Part shown: piece after piece, positions 41,449 to 52,511 of the stretch
How positions within the stretch are numbered: position 1 is the stretch's first letter
Layout: the number at the start of each line of letters is the position of its first letter
Assembly: GCA_020744225.1 (NCBI GenBank)
Contig: JAGMWG010000011.1
Span: 310,001 to 374,000 of the forward strand
Direction: 5' to 3'
Origin: Paraphoma chrysanthemicola
Lineage: Eukaryota; Ascomycota; Dothideomycetes; Pleosporales; Phaeosphaeriaceae
Length of the DNA: 64,000 bases
The notes under the pieces: model-generated
The model's input: only the letters and a program-made list of their open reading frames with translations
Databases searched by the model: none
What the model was told of the DNA's origin: nothing
Position numbers and translations under genes: made by a program

Positions 41449-43444
41449 ATGTCACCGCCGTCGCCAGATCAACAGCCGCCGTCAGACCAACAGCCGCCAG
41501 CGACACCAGTGCCTGCATCGGAGTCTGCCCCTGCAGCACCTCGGCCGGCCCGATCAAGGAATGGCTGCAACGCCTGTCGACGACGGAAGGTACGATGTAA
41601 CGAGCGACGACCGCGTTGCGGTCATTGTGAACGTCTCAACTTGGACTGTACGTGGGACCGGCCTCGAACAGCTCGAAACACCACTGGTCATGGATCCTCA
41701 ACTATCGGCGCTAGTCCACAGACAAGTGCTCTGCAGCAGCCATTCAATCCCAATCTCCTACCTCTTGATGGCTTCTCCATGGGCAGCAATAGCTTCTTCG
41801 ATTTTTCGGGACCACTAGGCATCGGCACTTGGGATGAGGCCATGCTTCTGAGCCCGAACTCATGGCCTACTGACCCCAACATCACGGGTGCAACACATAT
41901 GGACGTAGTCCCTCAGCCCATCTATCAACTGCCCCTCGGTCATCAATCAAATGAAACACTCATGGATGCCGCAACTTTGCATCGACCACGAGAAAGCATA
42001 CAATCTGTTCCCAATCAACAGGACCCAGCATCGACTTCACCATTTTCGTCCGAGAATGGACCAAACGGAAGTGTCGACGAAGAGTTGCTATTAAGCACTT
42101 TCCTTCAGATGCTTATGCCGCCAATTCTCACTCCTGTTGAGATAGGTGAGTTTCCTCAGATACCTACATTGCAAATACTTACCTCCATCAGGTCCAAAGT
42201 GGGCCTCAACACGAGCCTTCTTCGGCTCAATGGCCGCTGAGTCTCCGGTTGTGAGGAGCGCAATCATGGCATTTGCCGCCATGCAGATGCAGCGCAGCGG
42301 GATTGGAGGCGACACGATAAAGGTAGATTGGAGGCCGTTGTATGATAGTGCAGCCCGACAATTATCGAGCGCGCTGGCCCGAAAGCGACAGGAAGAGCAC
42401 GGTGATGCCCAGAAAATGGGGCTGAAGTACATACTGGCTGCTCTCTTCCTGTTAACATATACCGATGTAAGCATCTCATGATTCCCTATTGACGGGACAA
42501 GGCATCAATATCCTGGCTAATCATTCTTGTAGCTGCTCACCGAAACACTACCTAGAGCACATGCCAACCTACGCGAAGCCTACACACTGATTCAAAAGAC
42601 GGTAGACAAGACCACGTTTTCAGTCCCTGAAAGACGATTGATTTCCTGGCTTCGACTGCTGGATGCGCGCGCTGTATCCACTGCGGGCGGAGAAGGCCTC
42701 TTCCTGGCTGATACCGACGAAACACTATTCGATGCGTCACCCGCCGCTAATTCTGCGTCGGAGCCAGAGACGCTCGATACGGAGATTGAGGAGATTCTCT
42801 TTGACGTCCTGTATCATCCGGGGATCGTGTTCTATCAAAAAGTGCAAAGCTTTGTAGGACGCATCTCGCGCATCGATCCCTGGCACCGCAGTCGCGGAAC
42901 TGTGCAAGACGAGACCGACGTTATGGCCGTTGCCGCGCAGATCTCAAAGGACCTCCACGCTCTGTATGATCAGCGGCCGGCGCTAATGGATCATGCTGTG
43001 GCGGGGAATCTCACTGAGAAGCATTTGGCGAGAAATCTCGCTGCAGCTCTCACACGAAGCTTCCGCACATACTTGGCCAACTATTACGCGTCGTTTCTTC
43101 ACCTGCACCGCGTGGCGTATGTGCAGTATCCAAAGACCAAGGATGTGATTACGGCAATAGCCAACATCAAGCGTCTCTCACACCTCATGGCGCAGACGGA
43201 CGAGTCTTTGCCAGTCAACTTACTGTGGCCACTGCTAATGTGGGGTGCTGAGGAAGAAAATGCGGACGAAAGAACATGGATTGTCGAGGCAATTCGGGGT
43301 TTGGAGACCATCGCCACAAATGCGAAGCCTACGGCTGATCTGCTTGTTGAGGTGCAGAGACGGCAAGACGAAGGCAAGAGGAGAGTGGATGTGCGCACCG
43401 TCAGTCAAGAGTACTTTGCAAGCCACCATTTCGCGATTGTATGA
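41449..43444 (+). CDS. Zn2Cys6 transcription factor (regulator 1), 627 aa
   Basis: Exons 41449-42145, 42192-42466 and 42533-43444 (introns 46 and 66 bp). After a Pro/Gln-rich start the zinc cluster has Cys 40, 43, 50, 57, 60 and 67 with the usual RSRNGCNACRRRKVRCNE core. A low-complexity linker follows, then a C-terminal fungal regulatory domain of the Fungal_trans_2 (PF11951) type: GPKWASTRAFFGSMAAES, VRSAIMAFAAMQM, LFLLTYTD, and after the last intron a long helical region including LISWLRLLDARA and LRLFHLHRVAY-like segments. It is nuclear by family. Its position beside the P450/reductase pair and a palindrome in its own promoter suggest local control of that pair. Confidence 0.85.
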
Positions 43445-43497
43445 ACAGGAAACGCTTTTTAATTCTATGCTTTATAATTCTATGCGATTACCCAAAA

Positions 43498-44621
43498 CTA
43501 CAAGTTTGCGCGATCAACACGCTTGCCTGACTCGTCGAATCGAATCTGCTTGCCGCTGACGAGCGCTTCCTGCAGCCACGCGCCAATCTGCACAGCCTTG
43601 ACCGCATTCTGGAACTCGAGCGGTACTGGTGTGTTGTCCAAGCATGCTGCTGTGAACTCGTTCGCCTCCTTCACGAAGCCTGGCTCGAACCTGCCCCAGT
43701 AGTCTCCTGGTACCTCTCGTGTGATTCCAGCCTTTGAGTAGATGTTGACCAGGTTCTTTTGTGGGTTGAGGTTGACTGTGAGCTTGCCTTCAGTGCCGAT
43801 GATCTCGGTTACGTCTTCCTGACCGTGTGTCATCATGCGCGAGGCATAGTAATGTGCGATCCGTCCGTCCCAGAACTCGACGATGCCGACTGCGTTGTCG
43901 TAGTCCTTGTGTTGCTTGAGGCCGGGCAGGATTGCAACGACGCCGTTTGCGGAAATTGATTTCGGAACGACTTTTGACCCGAAGTACCAAAGTGTGAGAT
44001 CGATGTCGTGCACGGACATGTCAACGAAGACACCGCCAGACCAGGCAGCATACTGAACAAAGAAATCTGCGATAACCCGTTAATGAATGCGGTCTATAAT
44101 CAGCCCAAATAAAACTCACCAGGATCGGGGTGCTGCCTGTCGCAAGTCTGCGATCTGATGACAGTTGGTCGGCCAATTGCGCCTTGCTCGATCTTTTGCG
44201 CAACATCTTGGTAGCTGTCGTCGAAGCGTCGCGAGAAGCCGCACATGACCTTAAGGTGGGGCTTCTTCGCGGCGGCATCAACAACGTCCTGGCAGATCTT
44301 CACGCTAGTTGAGAGTGGCTTCTCGCACAAAACGTGCAGATCTTTCTCGATCGCTTGAAGGGTCTCTTCAGCGTGTACGGATGTAGCTGTGCCAACGACA
44401 ACCGCCTCGAGGCCCCGGTGGTTGAGCATCTTCTTGTAGTCATCGTACAATGTGACGCCGTATGGCTCGAGGTGCTCCTTGGCCCATTGAAGCTCCTTGG
44501 TGTCTGGAGAGAATGCGGCAACAAGCTCGGCGCGAGGGGTCTTGTTCAAGATGTTCAGCGCATGGCGAGCGCCCATGCGACCGAGGCCAGCGACGGCAAT
44601 TTGTAGTCTGTGAGGAGCCAT
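43498..44621 (-). CDS. Gfo/Idh/MocA-family NAD(P)-dependent dehydrogenase, 356 aa
   Basis: Exons 44120-44621 and 43498-44066 (53-bp intron, phase 1). The Rossmann motif is AGLGRMG (11-17). The catalytic EKP is at 100-102, with Lys101 as expected. The C-terminal domain begins GGVFVDMSVHDIDL with Asp183, His187 and Asp190 in the active-site pattern of inositol 2-dehydrogenases and relatives. Members oxidise myo-inositol, sugars or sugar acids with NAD(P). The closest reading is an inositol/scyllo-inositol dehydrogenase, but glucose-6-phosphate-like and trans-dihydrodiol types share these motifs. It is head to head with regulator 2, and both share a promoter with inverted and direct repeats. Confidence 0.85.
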
Positions 44622-45523
44622 TGTGTGTGTGGTGATTTTGGGGAGTCGAGAATTTTGGGTGGAAAAGTCTCAGAGGATGCTAATGGGGAGAACAGCGGAC
44701 GGGCTGGCAGATGGAGCTTTTATACAATTCCAGCCTTGACAAATGCACATCGTGCATATGTTCGGAGGAGGTTTTCGCAACTTTTTGTACATTCTGGCGG
44801 TGGAGCATTATTGGTCCACCGGGACGCGTTTGGGGTGACGCGCTGGAAAGTCGCGCGGCGAACGTGGGGTATTTGCGGGCTCAAAAGTCACAAAGAGGGA
44901 CCGCTGACCAGAAGTGGGTCCGGGGGAGGTTTTCGCCGTGTGAAACGGCGTAAAATACCATTGGTGCTGCACCATGCACGTACTATTCGCCGCGCACAGC
45001 TCAACAAGGAAGAAATCCGTTGCCCTCGTGGCGAAGGTTGCCGCGGCTACTGAAGCGATTTGCGGACTTTTCTACTTCATATCTCAACCGCAACACTTTC
45101 CACACGGGCAAACTTGCGATCCAGCACAAGATCCCCGCATGGCATCGCCCACCAAACACGGTCCTGTTCTTGGAAAGAATAGTCCCGGATTTGTTCCCTC
45201 CATTTTGAGGCCGCCCGAGGCCGTAAAGTAGGCTCGCACAAGGGCACTGCTCAGTATGGAAATGCGGAGCGACTTGCCATGTTGGTCGATCATCTCGGCC
45301 CTTCTCCGTCCGTTAACAGCAGCCGACACCATCGGAACCGCCCCGCGCGTGCACAAAATGAGAGATCCAGCCCCAGAAAATGGCTGAAGCGAGATGCGGG
45401 GTAAGAAGCCAGCCTTGAAACACGCTGTTCATCCAAAATGGTGCGGTTTCCCGGATATCGATGTGGCAATCTTCGCAACACTCATGCCATTGACGCCGGA
45501 ATTGAGGCAACCAGAAGTAGACC
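44622..45523. promoter_or_regulatory. Divergent promoter of dehydrogenase and regulator 2
   Basis: A 902-bp interval. It carries two exact copies of GGAGGTTTTCGC (44767-44778 and 44925-44936). The second copy overlaps a 17-bp inverted repeat, CGCCGT-N5-ACGGCG, at 44934-44950. Several plus-strand frames here have no motif and are not called. Confidence 0.55.
44934..44950. promoter_or_regulatory. 17-bp inverted repeat with CCG/CGG half-sites
   Basis: Perfect 6-bp arms CGCCGT and ACGGCG with a 5-nt spacer, giving CCG-N7-CGG. It is 313 bp before the dehydrogenase ATG and about 574 bp before the regulator ATG. Confidence 0.5.
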
Positions 45524-47676
45524 ATGCGACAAAGGAGCGGGTGGTTCGTCTTCCTTCACTGGCCCACAGTGACATCACGCTGAACAGCTCAATAGCAAGG
45601 CCTGTCGCGAACGCCATATCAAATGTACGCAACATGAAACGTCCTGTGCAATTGCTGCTAAGCCCTGTCCGCAGGTGTAAAGTTACGCGAATCTGAGAAG
45701 TGCAAGTACTGTGTAGAGCGAAAGAAGCCCTGCATTAGAGGCAATGCCTTCCGCTTCCGTCCCGTCAAGGCGGTAAAGTTCAATGCCGGCGAAGACATTG
45801 GCTCGGCTGAGCAGAGCCTCGAGTTCAGAATAGGCCAGAAATGGGTTGAAATCCCTCGTTCTTGTACGTCTCCCGTGCCTGGTGTTTGTGCATATATCTG
45901 CTGCAAGGTACTGATGCCATCTAGTACATTTTGTTGCACCAAACACGGATGGAGATGAAGACGAAAATGAAGTCGAGACAGCAGAAGAGACAACAGTTGG
46001 TGTAAGAGAGACGAGATCTGAAGGGCCTGACGAGATTCCAAGATTTCAAAACCAAAACCATGAACACACATACCACCATAGTATCGACACGAACGATGGA
46101 TCGTTACTGGCGGACTTTAGCCAATCCGGGTTCGGTGACATGTCCATGCCGACCTTCGACAGCACATCAGACCTACCGTCCATACATGACGTTCTGAATA
46201 GCAACCTCTCTCCAGCGCAATCAACGCAACATAGTGATCGCAACAGCATCACTCAGCTGAGGCGAACAGCCTCCGCATCTGATGCTCTCCAAGGCACTAG
46301 TATCGCTGGTTGGCACGCAAGCCCAACATCAAACCCACGGTCATCACCACACGTCACGAAAAAGTCGCCCTTGGAGTCCATCCACAACATCTCGCCTTTT
46401 GCAAATTCTACCTTCAGCCCAAATTCCTCCCTTACGCTCCGCTGGCCGGTCACGAATGCGTACGAGGCTTCTCTTCTCCACCACTATATTGTCTATTGCA
46501 CAGGCTGGATCGACGTATGTGACGCGCGGCGACACTTTGAAAAGGAAGTGCCCAAACGCGCAGCACATTTTCCAGTCATTCTCAATGGACTTTTGGGTCT
46601 GGCTGCACGCCATCTTTGGCTGATGGGCAAAGCACCTGAGGATCACTCACAACCATACGTGGACCAGTGCTTGCAAGCGCTTATAGTGGCCTTGGAGGAT
46701 CCCTTGGCTCACTGGGACGAGAATTTTCTCGTTGCCGTCATTCTTCTAAGGTTGCATGAGGAGATGGGCGATGCCGATGAACAATGCCATCATTTCGGTA
46801 CGTACCCCTCAGCCATCAACTGGAGTCTACGCTTTCCATCCAGCATTCCACCTGCACGTTTCCTCGTCAATTCCAATTCTGAAATTTGCACTATCACATG
46901 CACATGCAATGAGCTAATCGCAACCAGGAACCGCCCGCATCCTCAACAGCATCTCCTCCTTCGCCGCTGACGGCGGTCTCCGCGAATCCGCCTCCTGGGT
47001 CTCTCTCCGCCAACACATCTACGTCTCTCTCACCACGCAACAACCTCTCAACCTCAGTCTCGAAAATTACCGCCACTCGTCCGTGTTCCGCGAATTCGAC
47101 GATGAAGCCTGGGCAAACCGCATCATCTTCCTCTTCGCCACCATTTTACAGGCCGTCTTCGACGACGATGCCATGGAAGCGAACAATCTGAGCAAAGAGA
47201 AGTGGAGGGATTTGGATGGAGAGGTGGACGAATGGGAGCGCACGAAACCGTGGACGTTTAGTGCTATGCATATGGATCCCGACGCAGGTGATCGGTTTGA
47301 TGGCGGCTGGCCAAAACTTCCATGCGCACAGGGGGTTGTAGCCGTTGGGCTGCAGTACTACCATCTTTGCAAGATCCTTCTTACCATTTACTCGCCAAAT
47401 GCGTCGCTCGTCGGTCTAGCAGGCGTGCGCGCACGCAAGGCAACGGATGCCGCGATACGGAAACATATTCGCATCACAATTGGGTATGGCGTGAGCAATA
47501 GCCATTGCGGGAATGCGATGTTCCAGGGCAGTCATATATTGAGTGCGTGTGGGGCGTATATAGTGGACGAAAGGGAGCAAGAGGCGTGTGTGGAGTATTT
47601 GACTGGGTTGCAGAGGTTGATTGGCTGGAGGACGGATAAGGTGTTGAAGGATTTAAGAGAGCAGTGGGCTTCGTGA
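45524..47676 (+). CDS. Zn2Cys6 transcription factor (regulator 2), 619 aa, split zinc cluster
   Basis: Five exons: 45524-45543, 45596-45624, 45675-45863, 45925-46797 and 46928-47676. The first two are only 20 and 29 nt. The introns split the codons of the first Cys (TG|C) and third Cys (T|GT). Spliced, the protein begins MRQRSGCKACRERHIKC and has Cys 7, 10, 17, 26, 29 and 36, a perfect C-x2-C-x6-C-x8-C-x2-C-x6-C cluster. An acidic linker follows, then a PF11951-type regulatory domain (WPVTNAYEASLLHHY, HFPVILNGLLGLAARHL, SVFREFDDEAWANRIIF, CGAYIVDEREQEACV). The total length is divisible by three. Its promoter is shared with the dehydrogenase and its 3' end faces the aldolase. Confidence 0.85.
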
Positions 47677-47898
47677 TGGAAGATGTACTATTGATTTGAG
47701 GGATATGCTAGAATAGGTGCCAACCTGAATTGTGGGATACCTTGTGGACTGCGAGTCATTGTATTACTTTGCTAGACAGAGACGCTTCACCGGAATCATC
47801 ATGTATTAGCTCGACCATCAGACGCGAATGAATATTTCAGAATCATAAATTGCTTGTAAATGGAGCTCATCCGAGCTACGAATTGATAACCATCGAGC
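47677..47898. other. Short convergent intergenic region
   Basis: 3' flanks of regulator 2 and the aldolase. Nothing recognised. Confidence 0.5.
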
Positions 47899-48931
47899 TC
47901 ATAATGAGGCTTCTAACTTGTCCAAGCCTGACACCTGATTGACTATCCACTTCTGCTTCTCCGGGTCTGTATATCTTGGGAACGGTTTCCTGGGATCTGC
48001 GCTGGACAGAGGGTAACCCAACTTGTGTGCAACAACATACTTCGTTCCATTTATCCCACCCTTTCCAAAGCCCCATTCCGTAACGGAGAGCTTGATCTGC
48101 AGTGCTGCCGCCTCGGCGTGCTTGCCTTGTTGGTAGAGGTTGTACATCTGAACACAGGTCTAGGTTTAAAGTCAATACATGGTTCATTTTGAAGACAGCA
48201 AGACAACTTACCTTGGGATACAAATTCGCAACTCCTGTAATCGACCCCACTCCGCCCACTGTCATTCCCGGAATGAGCCAATCGCTTTGGCCCGCCACTG
48301 CTACAAATTCGCTCTTATCGAACCGTGCAGCTATTCTCGCTACCTTGGCAATGCCACCGCACGTCAGCTTCACGCCGACGATGTTCTTGTGCGCGCCGAG
48401 GATATCGAGCATCTCGGAGTTGACGTCTAGTCCAGATACTACGGTAGGGAAATTGTAGATCAAGATGGGAATTGGGCTTGCGTCTGCGAGTTCTTGGAAA
48501 AATGCGATGATGGCGTCCTGGCTCATGGCGAAATGGAAATATGACGGAATGAGGGCAAGGTATGCAGTCGCGCCTGCTTCCTTGGCCTCGATGGTTTGCT
48601 GTATCGCATCGCGCGTGCAGCCTGCTACGCCACCGGTTGTGATGGGTAGATCGGGACGGCCGAGGCGCTGGGCGGTTTTCCGCAGTGTCTGGACGAGCTG
48701 CGTCTTCTCAGCAGAGGATAGAGTGGCCGCTTCGCCGTTTGTGCCTGCCAACACAACTCCATGGACGCCGTTGGAGATCAGGAACTCGAAATGTTGCTGT
48801 TGGACAGTCCAATCGATTTCTTGGGTGGAGTCGTTCTTGAACCATGTCAGGGAAGGAACGTGGATGCCGGGTGGGAAAGCGTAATTTTGGGCGTTGGAGC
48901 CATTGGTAGGGAGAGTTTCGGCTGAAGGCAT
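47899..48931 (-). CDS. DapA/DHDPS-family aldolase, 326 aa
   Basis: Exons 48212-48931 and 47899-48159 (52-bp intron, phase 0). The TIM-barrel enzyme has LAGTNGEA (61-68) in place of the G-x-x-GE loop, ILIYNFP with Tyr159, and GVKLT with Lys188 as the Schiff-base lysine, so all class-I pyruvate-aldolase residues are present. In fungi this family includes L-threo-3-deoxy-hexulosonate aldolase of D-galacturonate catabolism and 4-hydroxy-2-oxoglutarate aldolases; true lysine-pathway DapA is not expected in fungi. The length fits either. The 923-bp region to the divergent quinate-permease-like transporter suggests joint control: import of a sugar acid and cleavage of its keto-deoxy intermediate. 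Substrate assignment is inference. Confidence 0.85.
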
Positions 48932-49854
48932 CTTGAATAGTTTTGAAATGTTAAAGACGTAGAAGAGATTAAGAAAGATAAGAGTGACTATCTGAGGTGG
49001 AAGAGCGACCGAGGACCATTTTGACCATTTTGGTCTCGTCGCGTACTGTCCGCGTTCCGACTCAAATGCCTAACATTCCGAAGACGCGAGTGGGTAACTG
49101 CGGAGGATTATGGGGGCGTCGCCTTCGCCTCGCCTCGCCTATTGGTGGTAGCCGACTTGTTCGTCGGCTACGCTTTGCCTAGAAAGTATGTGGCTGAGCT
49201 GAATGAGCATTAGTCTAACGTCATCAGCCTACAGTGGAAGCACCGGTAAAACACTCGCGTGGCAAGGGATGTAACTGAATCAGCGTATTTTTTCATGTCG
49301 TTATATTTCATTGGGAATCAAAGATTCGCCTGCACGTTGATTATTTTGTGAGATCCATCGCTTGTATCGTTAGTGCCGGTTACACTGAAAACGTTGGGAA
49401 TCTTGGCAGCCTAGGCCATATTCGGGCGAGAAGTGAGGGATTTTGGATTCGTGCCGGTGCCAAGACGCTGACTGTCGATACGGTACAACGAAAAATTACG
49501 ATGATTTCGGCTACACCTCTATGATCTTGATGCCGGTGTTTCTACTCTAGCGTATCCGAGTAGGAACAATGACTCGCGGGTTCCTTGCTATTCCACCAAC
49601 CTCGTCTCACGCTCACAGGCAGCGGGGCTTCTAACACCGAATGGATTTCCCCACTGGGGTCTCCAGACCCAGGTTTGTATATGGTTATTACCCCGGAACA
49701 TCTTGTGGTTCTATCTTACGACGCCTTCTCACTTTCCCATCCGACCCTAAACCTTGGTACCCTAGATTTGGTATTGGCATTGCAAGCGCAGAGTCGCATT
49801 GCAGCATCAATATCCTCAATAAATCGTTGTAGTGCTTCAGAATCGTCTACCATC
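48932..49854. promoter_or_regulatory. Divergent promoter of aldolase and transporter
   Basis: A 923-bp interval. It holds a near-palindrome of 24 bp at 49148-49171 and, touching it on the minus strand, CCACCAAT (49141-49148). A short CGCCT repeat precedes it (about 49122-49140). Confidence 0.55.
49148..49171. promoter_or_regulatory. 24-bp inverted repeat, 9-bp arms
   Basis: GTAGCCGAC, six-base loop, GTCGGCTAC. The arms are perfect and contain CCG-N10-CGG, a Zn2Cys6-type site. It lies 217 bp from the aldolase ATG and about 684 bp from the transporter ATG. Confidence 0.55.
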
Positions 49855-51650
49855 ATGGGTGGCTTTGCGAGGGCTCCGGAGGACAGGCCGACGCCACCTG
49901 AAGTTGTGAGTCTACTCTCACTCCAGATGGACTCAAGTTTGGAAGCTAATCAGATGTCAGTACAACTGGCGGGTCTATATGGCTGCCCTCGTCATCTCTA
50001 TGGGTGTGCTCGCGTACGGCTACGATAGTGCTTTCATCGGCACCACGATCACGCATGAAAGCTTCAAGCGTGACTTTGGTCTTCTGCCAACGCAGAAAAC
50101 GAAGGCCCAGATTAATGAAGTTACGAGTAATATCACGTCTATCTGTGCGTACCTGTACCCTGCTAGCCTACCACGATCATGACAGCACCCTTTGTGTTCA
50201 CAAAGGTCACTGTATAGCTCCAAACTTCGTCGTCTCATGTTCGTTCGTGCTTGTTACTGACATTGAATCAGACTCCGCTGGCGGACTCATTGGTGCTCTT
50301 ATGATGTACCCCTCTCTTGAACTCCTCGGACGCCGCATGACCGTCATCATTTCAGATGCCATATTCATCCTTGGCGCTATCCTTTGCACCGTACCAACCC
50401 ATCAGATTGGTCTCGTATACGCCGGCCGATTCTTCACCGGCATGGGTGTTGGCGGCATTGCTGCTGTGTCGCCCATCTACATTGCCGAGATTTCCCCACC
50501 TGCTATCCGTGGCCGTCTGACAGGTTTCTTTGAGAGCTTCTATCAGACTGGTGCAGTCATCGGTTTCTGGATCAACTATGGCATAGTACACAACATGGAT
50601 CGATCAAAGTCTAAGGCCTGGCGCATTCCCATGGGTGTCCAGCTCATTCCTGCTGGCCTTCTCGCAATCATGATTCCGTTGCTCAAGGAGTCCCCCACAT
50701 GGCTGCTCAAGCGCGGTAGAGAGGCCGAGGCGCGCAAGAACTACAGCTTCTTCCGCAACTTGCCTGAAGACCACGAATATATTCAGCAGGATATAGACTT
50801 CGTCAAGAACGAAATCAAACAGGAGCGCGCTCACCTCGTCGGTGATGAGCAACATGCAACCTTCGGTCATATGATCAAGAGCGCCGCTAAGGAGGGTAGT
50901 CTCAAGGGCATGCGCAACCGCTTCTTGCTCGTCTTCCTCATGTTTATGTTCCAAGCTTGGAGTGGTGCGGCAGCAATCAACTACTACAGTCCGACGATCT
51001 TTACCTCAATCGGATTATCAGATGTCACACTTTGGACTGGTGTTTACGGAATCATCAAAGCCGGCGGTTCGATCATCTTTTTTACTTGGTTCATCGACAA
51101 GTTTGGCAGGAAATGGCCCTGGATCCTGTCTTCGCTCATCTGTGCATTCTGCCAATACTACCTGGCCATCTACATTGCGATCGGCAAACCCAAGGTTGGC
51201 CAGCCCATGTCCGACTCGACCATCGCCGGCGGCAAGGGAGCAACAGCCATGATCATGATCTTCGGCGCCGCTTGGTCTTTTGGTGCGAATGGTCTACCAT
51301 GGATCATTAGTGCCGAGATCTTCCCGTCATCGCTGCGCTCCATTTCTGGACCATTCGCTGCTGCTTCAGTGTGGATCTGGACCCTGGTCGTTACCAAGGC
51401 GTTGCCACAAATGTACACCAGTATGGGATGGGGTGTCTATGTCTTCTTCGCTACTGCGTTGATCTGTGCGAGCATCTATGCCTTCTTCTTCATCCATGAT
51501 ACCAAGGGTCTGCGTATGGACCAGATGGATCAACTTTTTGGCTTCGATCGCAAGGACCAGATGCCGATTTCACCGGCGTCGGATAGCAAGCTGGACGACG
51601 AGAGCGAGCATAATGCGAAGGTTACACAGGCACATGTCGAGCGCGTTTGA
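49855..51650 (+). CDS. MFS transporter, quinate-permease (qutD/qa-y) type, 537 aa
   Basis: Exons 49855-49905, 49961-50144 and 50272-51650 (introns 55 and 127 bp). Splicing gives APEDRPTPPEVYNWRVYMAA at the N-terminus, the hallmark start of the fungal quinate-permease group, then AYGYDSAFIGTTITHESF, SIYSAGGLIGALMMYP, GVGGIAAVSPIYIAEISPPAIRGRL split over segment loops, KESPTWLLKRG and DKFGRKWPW. The length of 537 equals that of Neurospora qa-y as I recall it. Besides quinate, this group contains D-galacturonate and related acid carriers, so the substrate is open. A long acidic/polar C-terminal tail follows segment 12. The divergent aldolase is the natural pathway partner. Confidence 0.9.
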
Positions 51651-52511
51651 GTTGCCTGGAGTTCGACGCAGGAAGGGTAGTAGGAATCCGATAACTTTTA
51701 GTGATGTAAGCTCCTCAGGCTGCTGTGTAGCAGACATGATTCTTATGAAATGTTGAACCTCTCACTTCTGGAGCTACTTTTAGTGTCTGAGTGTTTCAAG
51801 TTATACATGCAATTGCATCAAGATAGCGACATCAGGAAATGGACTCGGTTGAGCCACGTATTGTGCACGGCGGTAGAGCACGGCAGAATATTAGGTGCTT
51901 ACTGAGGCTTACGAACTTGGATCAGAACGGCACAGTCGACATGCACACCTCCCATTTCCATCGACTAACCAACAACAAAGTCTAATCTACAGCCGAGAGG
52001 CCACGAATATTCCCAGCTTGCGTACCACGTTTCACATACGTGAGCGACTTACTCAATGTCAAGCGCCAAAGCAGCTTGAGTCCGATATGTCGATCATCAC
52101 GCCCCAACCAGATCCGGAGACCGAAAGCGTAGAAGCCAACACAGCCTCGCACACCGTTCTGAACACATTCTGTTTCGTCCCACTCACTTGGAATTGTCTT
52201 GCGCGCCTTTCATGATTCCGTAGTCGGTTCGCGATCGCTATAAGCCCCGTGGCTTTTCCACGCCGAGCTTCGCGTTCCGTGGCGCCAGCCCTTCCCGAAA
52301 GTCTACCGCGAAGCCGGTACCACTGTGCAGAAACGATGTATATACGTCAGCCTTTTCAGTTCAGATCGAGATGGAGCATGGACGATACCTTTCTCAGATA
52401 TTAGCATTTGTACATTCTTGTGGAGCCGATTGACCAGAACTTCTCACATCGCGATTATCATTCGTAATCACAACCACATTCACAATCACATTGCACAAAC
52501 TTTCAGAAGCA
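51651..52511. other. Gene-free stretch
   Basis: 3' side of the transporter and upstream region of the next plus-strand gene. Short frames only; a GCTATAAG element near 52240 is too far from the next ATG to assign. Confidence 0.45.

Noticed and set aside
44610..45523. Plus-strand frames up to 147 codons in the dehydrogenase/regulator 2 promoter
   Set aside because: The real regulator exons were found at 45524 onward in other frames; these frames have no motif.
33546..51650. A full D-galacturonate or inositol pathway cluster
   Set aside because: Only an aldolase, transporters and one dehydrogenase are present; the reductase, dehydratase or oxygenase expected for either pathway is not in the window, so only a general catabolic island is claimed.
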